Shown here one piece after another: positions 5,680-8,893 of a stretch of DNA of 8,893 nt. The stretch spans positions 1-8,893 of the forward strand of contig JAEXCG010000064.1 in the NCBI GenBank assembly GCA_023402355.1, read 5' to 3'. The position numbers and the translations under genes were made by a program. How positions within the stretch are numbered: the stretch's first letter is position 1; the number at the start of each line of letters is the position of its first letter. This DNA is from Bacillota bacterium. GTDB taxonomy: Bacteria > Bacillota > Clostridia > Christensenellales > Aristaeellaceae. A model generated the notes under the pieces. It saw nothing but the letters and a program-made list of their open reading frames with translations. It had not been told where the DNA came from and did no database searches.

Positions 5680-6339
5680 TTACAGCGCGCCCTCCTGGCG
5701 GATGCTTTGAAAGCCCTCCATCCAGGCGCGGGCGATCAGCTCGTGCCCCATCGCGGAGGGGTGCACGCCGTCCAGCAGCCAGTAGGCGGGATCCATCCCC
5801 TGCGCCGCCCGATCGAAGCGGCGCTGCAGCGGCACAAAGCAGGCGCCGTGCGCCGCCGCCACCTCCCGCGCGGCTTCGGCGCGCAGGGCGACCTCCCGCC
5901 GGAAGGTCGCGAGGCGGTCCGGCGCCTCCTGCGTGTCCACGGTCGCGGTGCCCGGCAGCACGAAGGGTTCCAGGATCAGCAGCCGAACGTCCGGCAGCGC
6001 CTCGCGCACCTCGCACAGCAGCATGTCGTAAACCCTGCGGAACTTCGCCGCGTCCACGCCGTTTTGACGGCTCACCTCGTGCCACACGTCGTTGACGCCG
6101 ATAAGGATGCTCAGATACGCGGGCTTCAGGTTGATGATGTCCAGCTTGATCCGCGCGTAAAGGTCCACCACCCGGTCGCCGCTGACGCCGCGGTTGAGGA
6201 ACGCATATCGCCCCGGCGCGTCGCAGCCCAGGCGCGCCGATACCAGCGTGGGGTAGCCGTGGCCCGCGAAGTGGTCGTTGTCGCGGTTTCGGCTCACGTC
6301 GGTGATGGAATCGCCCTGAAAGAGAATCAATGGCCTCAT
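5680..6339 (-). CDS. SGNH/GDSL-family esterase, cytoplasmic
   Basis: Serine ester hydrolase of 219 residues, full length for a single-domain SGNH enzyme. The four catalytic blocks are present: GDSITD with nucleophile Ser11, Gly54 in NRGVSGDRVVDLY, Asn83 in IGVNDVWH, and Asp190/His193 in DGVHPSAMGH. The protein starts directly at the catalytic block (MRPLILFQGDS) and has no signal peptide, so it should act in the cytoplasm. ATG at 6339 follows AAGGAGG by eight bases. It is the last gene of the right-hand importer operon, 69 bases after the SBP gene. By analogy with carbohydrate esterases of this fold, it probably removes acetyl or similar groups from imported oligosaccharides. The substrate itself is not readable from the sequence, and a lipase or other acylhydrolase role cannot be excluded. 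Confidence 0.93.
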   Translation of the reverse strand: MRPLILFQGDSITDVSRNRDNDHFAGHGYPTLVSARLGCDAPGRYAFLNRGVSGDRVVDLYARIKLDIINLKPAYLSILIGVNDVWHEVSRQNGVDAAKFRRVYDMLLCEVREALPDVRLLILEPFVLPGTATVDTQEAPDRLATFRREVALRAEAAREVAAAHGACFVPLQRRFDRAAQGMDPAYWLLDGVHPSAMGHELIARAWMEGFQSIRQEGAL

Positions 6340-6366
6340 GAAAAATGCCTCCTTGCAGCAAAGCGC

Positions 6367-6400
6367 GCGGGCGGCCGCGGCTGCCCGCCGCGACCGCCCG
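6367..6400 (-). other. GC-rich hairpin between SBP and esterase genes, no U-tract
   Basis: Two alternative stems overlap: CGGGCGG/CCGCCCG (6368-6374 with 6394-6400, 7 bp), and GCGGGC/GCCCGC (6367-6372 with 6383-6388, extended by two pairs after a mismatch). It begins eight bases after the SBP stop codon and has no U-tract, like the hairpin after the other SBP gene (994-1018). It probably protects the SBP message or weakens downstream expression; this is inferred. Confidence 0.6.
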
Positions 6401-6408
6401 TCACATCG

Positions 6409-7899
6409 TTACTGGTTCTTTTCCTGGTACAGCCGGGCAAAGTCCGCGGCGATGTCCTCGCCGCCCTGCCGCTTCCACTGCTCCATGCGGTTGTTGTACT
6501 CGTCCTTGTCGATCTCGCCCATGATGTACAGCGTCGCGGCGTCGCTCAGCAGGGTGTCCAGGTCGCTGCCGATGTCGTTGTTCAGGTCGGAGATCAGGCC
6601 CAGCGTCGGGTCCGCGACGGCATAGGGCTCGTTTTCCCGGATGATCTCCAGGTTGCGCTGGTCGCCGTACTCGTACTCCACGGGCATGGTGCGCAGGATG
6701 GGCCAGCGCACGGCCAGCGGGATGGAATAGGGGCTGTTGATCTTCTCCTGCCAGTAGGTGTTGTTCTCGGGAATCATGTGGGCCACGCCGTCCACGACCT
6801 CGTAGTTGACGCCCTCCACGCCCAGGGCCAGCAGGTTGCACATCTCCTCGTCCGCGAGGCGGTCGAAGATGTTGATGACCTTGTCCAGGGTTTCCTTGTC
6901 CGGGATGGCCTTCTTGCTGAACAGCAGCACGCCGTTGTTGCCGCGTCCGGCGGAGGTGTAGATTTCGCCCTTGCTGTTCGCGAACAGGTTGCTGGCGTGG
7001 AGCTGCGCGTTCGGGTCGGCGATGCGGGACGTGAAGGCGGTGATGCCCGTGCTCACGTCATAGTAGCTGCCCGCCTTGCCGTTGATAAAGTCGCCCTCGT
7101 AATCGGCGCGCTCGCGGATGGCGAACTCGGGGTGAATGGCGCCCTCGGCGTAGAGCATACGGCAGATGTCCAGCGCCTCGCCAAACTCCTCGGTCAGTTG
7201 CATCCGGATCATCTTGCCGTCCTCATAGCGCCAGTTGTTGGGCGCGCCCAGGTGCAGGGCGATCTGGTTGAGGAAGGTCAGGCCGCTGGTGACGACGCCG
7301 TAGGTGTCGTTCACGCCGTTGCCGTCCGGGTCGTCCTTGGTAAAGGCGAGCCACATGTTCACCATATCGTCCACGGTCTTGGGCTCGTCGAGCCCCAGGT
7401 TCTGCAGCCAGTCGTAGCGGTAGGTCAGCGCGTCGCGGGAAAGGCCGCGCTCCAGGGGCAGGCCGTAAACGCGCCCCTCGATCGCGTAGTTGCTCAGCGC
7501 CAGGGGATTGATGTCCTGAAAGTTTTCCAGGCTGCTGATGTAATCCGTCACATCCCAGAACTCATCGGCCTTCATGGCGTTGATCAGATAGCTCTTGCTC
7601 AGCTGGCTGCCGCCGACGTTGACCACCATGGGCAGGTCGCCGCCCGCGATCAGCGTGGGCATCATCTCGTGCAGCACGGAGCCGGAATAGGCGTTGATCT
7701 TCATGTCCACGCCGGTGTAGTCCTCGATGATCTTCTCGATCTCGTTGCCGTCGGGCGGAAATTCGACCACGCCGCAGCCCAGGTACATGGTGACCGTCAG
7801 GGGTTCTTCCGCCGCCGCGGCGCAGGCGCCGCAGAGCAGCAGGCAGGCCGTCAGGGCCAGCGCGAGGAAGCGGCGGATCTTGGGGGTAGATGTTTTCAT
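6409..7899 (-). CDS. Extracellular carbohydrate-binding protein of ABC importer
   Basis: Ligand-binding subunit of the right-hand importer, 496 residues. The N-terminus is a signal sequence with three cysteines (19, 23, 26). LTAC at 16-19 matches a lipobox, but the residues after it are still hydrophobic, so either a lipoprotein or cleavage after the ACAAAA stretch near 30 is possible. Typical segments are TLIAGGDLPMVVN (82-94), RYDWLQNLGLDEPKTVDD (161-178) and DDPDGNGVNDTYG (189-201). The last is an Asp/Asn-rich loop with EF-hand-like spacing that is common in this SBP group and may bind calcium. ATG at 7899 follows AAGGAGG by seven bases. It lies downstream of two permease genes and upstream of the esterase gene. 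It is clearly different in sequence from the other SBP in the window, so the two probably take different ligands. Ligand unknown. Confidence 0.92.
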   Translation of the reverse strand: MKTSTPKIRRFLALALTACLLLCGACAAAAEEPLTVTMYLGCGVVEFPPDGNEIEKIIEDYTGVDMKINAYSGSVLHEMMPTLIAGGDLPMVVNVGGSQLSKSYLINAMKADEFWDVTDYISSLENFQDINPLALSNYAIEGRVYGLPLERGLSRDALTYRYDWLQNLGLDEPKTVDDMVNMWLAFTKDDPDGNGVNDTYGVVTSGLTFLNQIALHLGAPNNWRYEDGKMIRMQLTEEFGEALDICRMLYAEGAIHPEFAIRERADYEGDFINGKAGSYYDVSTGITAFTSRIADPNAQLHASNLFANSKGEIYTSAGRGNNGVLLFSKKAIPDKETLDKVINIFDRLADEEMCNLLALGVEGVNYEVVDGVAHMIPENNTYWQEKINSPYSIPLAVRWPILRTMPVEYEYGDQRNLEIIRENEPYAVADPTLGLISDLNNDIGSDLDTLLSDAATLYIMGEIDKDEYNNRMEQWKRQGGEDIAADFARLYQEKNQ

Positions 7900-7957
7900 G
7901 GGAACTCCTCCTTGATAAATTTACACGATGCGCGAAGCGCGCTGCCCGCGCAGATGT

Positions 7958-8818
7958 TCAGCCCTTGACGGCGCCCACCATGATGCCCTTCGCGAAGTGC
8001 TTTTGCAGGAAGGGGTACAGGCAGACGATGGGGAACGTGGCGACGATGATGACCGCCATTTTGATGCCCTGAGAGAGCAGCGCGACCTCGCTTTCCACCG
8101 TGCCCTCGTCGCCGATGCTGGAGGAAACGTAGACGATCTGCCGCAGCAGCACCTGAATGGGCCACTTGGCGTTGTTGGGAATGTACAGCAGCGCCGACAT
8201 GTAGGTGTTCCAAAGGCCCACCGCGTAGAACAGGCCGAATGTCGCGAGGGACGCGGTGGACAGGGGCAGGATGATCCGGAACAGCAAGACGACCTCGTGG
8301 CAGCCGTCGATTCGGGCGCTCTCCTTGAGATCCGGCGGGATGTTCTGGTAGAAGTTCTTCATGACGATGAGGTTGAAGGGGCTGATCAGGCCCGGAATCA
8401 CCAGCGACCACAGCGAATTCATCAGCCCCGTGCCCTTCACCACGAAGTAGGTGGGGATCATGCCGCCGCTAAAGAGCATGGTGAAGATCACCAGGTTCAG
8501 AATCAGCTTGCGGCCGGGAATCATCTCGGAAAGGGCGTAGGCCATGAGGCTGGTGCACAGGAGCTTGAGCAGGGTGCCCACGACGGTGATGTAGGCGGTG
8601 TTGCCCAGGCTGCGCGTCAGGGTGCTGGTGGAAAAGATATACTTATAGCTGTCCAGCGTGAATTCGTCGATCAGAAAACCGGGATTTTTGGAAAAGGACG
8701 AGGCGATGACGTACCAGAAGGGTACGACGCAAAGCAGGGTGAACAGCCCGACGAAGCCATAGATGAAGGCGTCGCCGGGGGTAAAGCGCTTTCGGGCGTG
8801 TTTCGCTGTGAGCTGCAT
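7958..8818 (-). CDS. Carbohydrate ABC transporter permease, LplC/YtcP type
   Basis: Second membrane subunit of the right-hand importer, 286 residues. Six hydrophobic segments lie at about 19-42, 75-98, 105-125, 136-156, 191-210 and 252-271. The ATPase-contact EAA loop is at 166-187 (ESARIDGCHEVV, then IILPLS). The ending FAKGIMVGAVKG is characteristic of the LplC subgroup. A TTG at 8836 opens the frame six codons earlier but overlaps the previous stop codon and leaves no room for a ribosome binding site. ATG at 8818 follows AAGGAGG (8831-8825) by six bases and is preferred. The gene is 14 bases from the end of the LplB-type permease and 58 bases before the SBP gene. It pairs with that permease to form the channel; the ATPase is not encoded nearby. 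Confidence 0.94.
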   Translation of the reverse strand: MQLTAKHARKRFTPGDAFIYGFVGLFTLLCVVPFWYVIASSFSKNPGFLIDEFTLDSYKYIFSTSTLTRSLGNTAYITVVGTLLKLLCTSLMAYALSEMIPGRKLILNLVIFTMLFSGGMIPTYFVVKGTGLMNSLWSLVIPGLISPFNLIVMKNFYQNIPPDLKESARIDGCHEVVLLFRIILPLSTASLATFGLFYAVGLWNTYMSALLYIPNNAKWPIQVLLRQIVYVSSSIGDEGTVESEVALLSQGIKMAVIIVATFPIVCLYPFLQKHFAKGIMVGAVKG

Positions 8819-8832
8819 GGTGCGCCTCCTTG

Positions 8833-8893
8833 TCAATAGATGGTCTCGTCGGTGACCTTTTTGCTCAGCCAGTTCGCGGTGACGACCAGAATC
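8833..8893 (-). CDS. ABC transporter permease, LplB type (C-terminal end only)
   Basis: The last 19 codons and the TGA stop of an upstream gene enter from the right edge. The visible peptide (ILVVTANWLSKKVTDETIY) matches the usual end of LplB-type permeases: a hydrophobic helix followed by N-x-x-S-[RK]-[RK] and a short tail. The other LplB-type permease in this window ends similarly (NQISRRVGDTSLW). Its stop codon lies next to the ribosome binding site of the LplC-type permease, as expected for an operon pair. The rest of the gene and the operon promoter are outside the window. Confidence 0.8.
   Translation of the reverse strand, partial: ILVVTANWLSKKVTDETIY

Noticed and set aside
7929..7952. 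GC-rich stem (TGCGCG/CGCGCA) between the LplC-type permease and SBP genes
   Set aside because: Short stem in very GC-rich DNA, with alternative foldings and no U-tract; not convincing as a terminator or regulatory element.
5368..7968. An 866-codon open frame on the plus strand opposite the CotH-like start, the esterase and an SBP gene
   Set aside because: It runs antisense to three well-supported genes and across a terminator. Its translation is rich in Val, His, Arg, Gln and Ala, as is typical for the reverse frame of GC-rich genes, and shows no recognisable domain.
1..8893. CRISPR arrays, insertion sequences, tRNA genes, phage or defence genes
   Set aside because: No regularly spaced repeats, transposase-like proteins, terminal inverted repeats or tRNA-like folds were seen; all long minus-strand frames have ordinary metabolic or regulatory assignments.

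Overview
All genes in this window lie on the minus strand, so transcription runs from the right edge to the left edge. The DNA is GC-rich. The protein families (LplB/LplC-type sugar permeases, large extracellular solute-binding proteins with a separate shared ATPase assumed, a LacI regulator, a CotH-like secreted protein), strong AAGGAGG ribosome binding sites and clear intrinsic terminators point to a GC-rich member of the Bacillota. A Clostridia-type gut or rumen carbohydrate user is my best guess; this is inference from family composition, not a taxonomic assignment.

Layout in transcription order. (1) Right-hand carbohydrate operon: the last 19 codons of an LplB-type permease (8833-8893), an LplC-type permease (7958-8818), a solute-binding protein (6409-7899) and a leaderless SGNH/GDSL hydrolase (5680-6339), closed by an intrinsic terminator (5582-5611). 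(2) A single-gene unit: a secreted CotH-kinase-family protein (4084-5469) with its own terminator (4037-4070). (3) A LacI-family repressor gene (2836-3837, GTG start) with a well-formed promoter (TTGACA, 17 bp, TACGAT) and a cre/LacI-like operator at the predicted transcript start, followed by a terminator (2757-2810). (4) Left-hand carbohydrate operon: a solute-binding protein (1028-2587), an LplB-type permease (18-959), and the start codon of a further gene at the left edge, probably the partner LplC-type permease.

How it works together. Two separate oligosaccharide ABC importers sit side by side, with opposite internal gene order (permease-permease-SBP against SBP-permease), and neither shows an ATPase gene here. 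The SGNH hydrolase has no signal peptide and so probably deacylates imported sugars in the cytoplasm. The LacI protein probably represses itself and the left-hand operon: the site at its own promoter shares 11 of 12 bases (TGTAA[A/T]CGATTT) with a site upstream of the left-hand solute-binding protein gene. Both solute-binding protein genes are followed by strong GC hairpins without U-tracts, a pattern that would favour more SBP than downstream product.

No mobile elements, tRNA or rRNA genes, CRISPR arrays or clear signs of gene decay were seen. I do not see a clearly new system. The most worthwhile leads are the isolated CotH-like secreted protein with altered motifs, and the shared operator pair.
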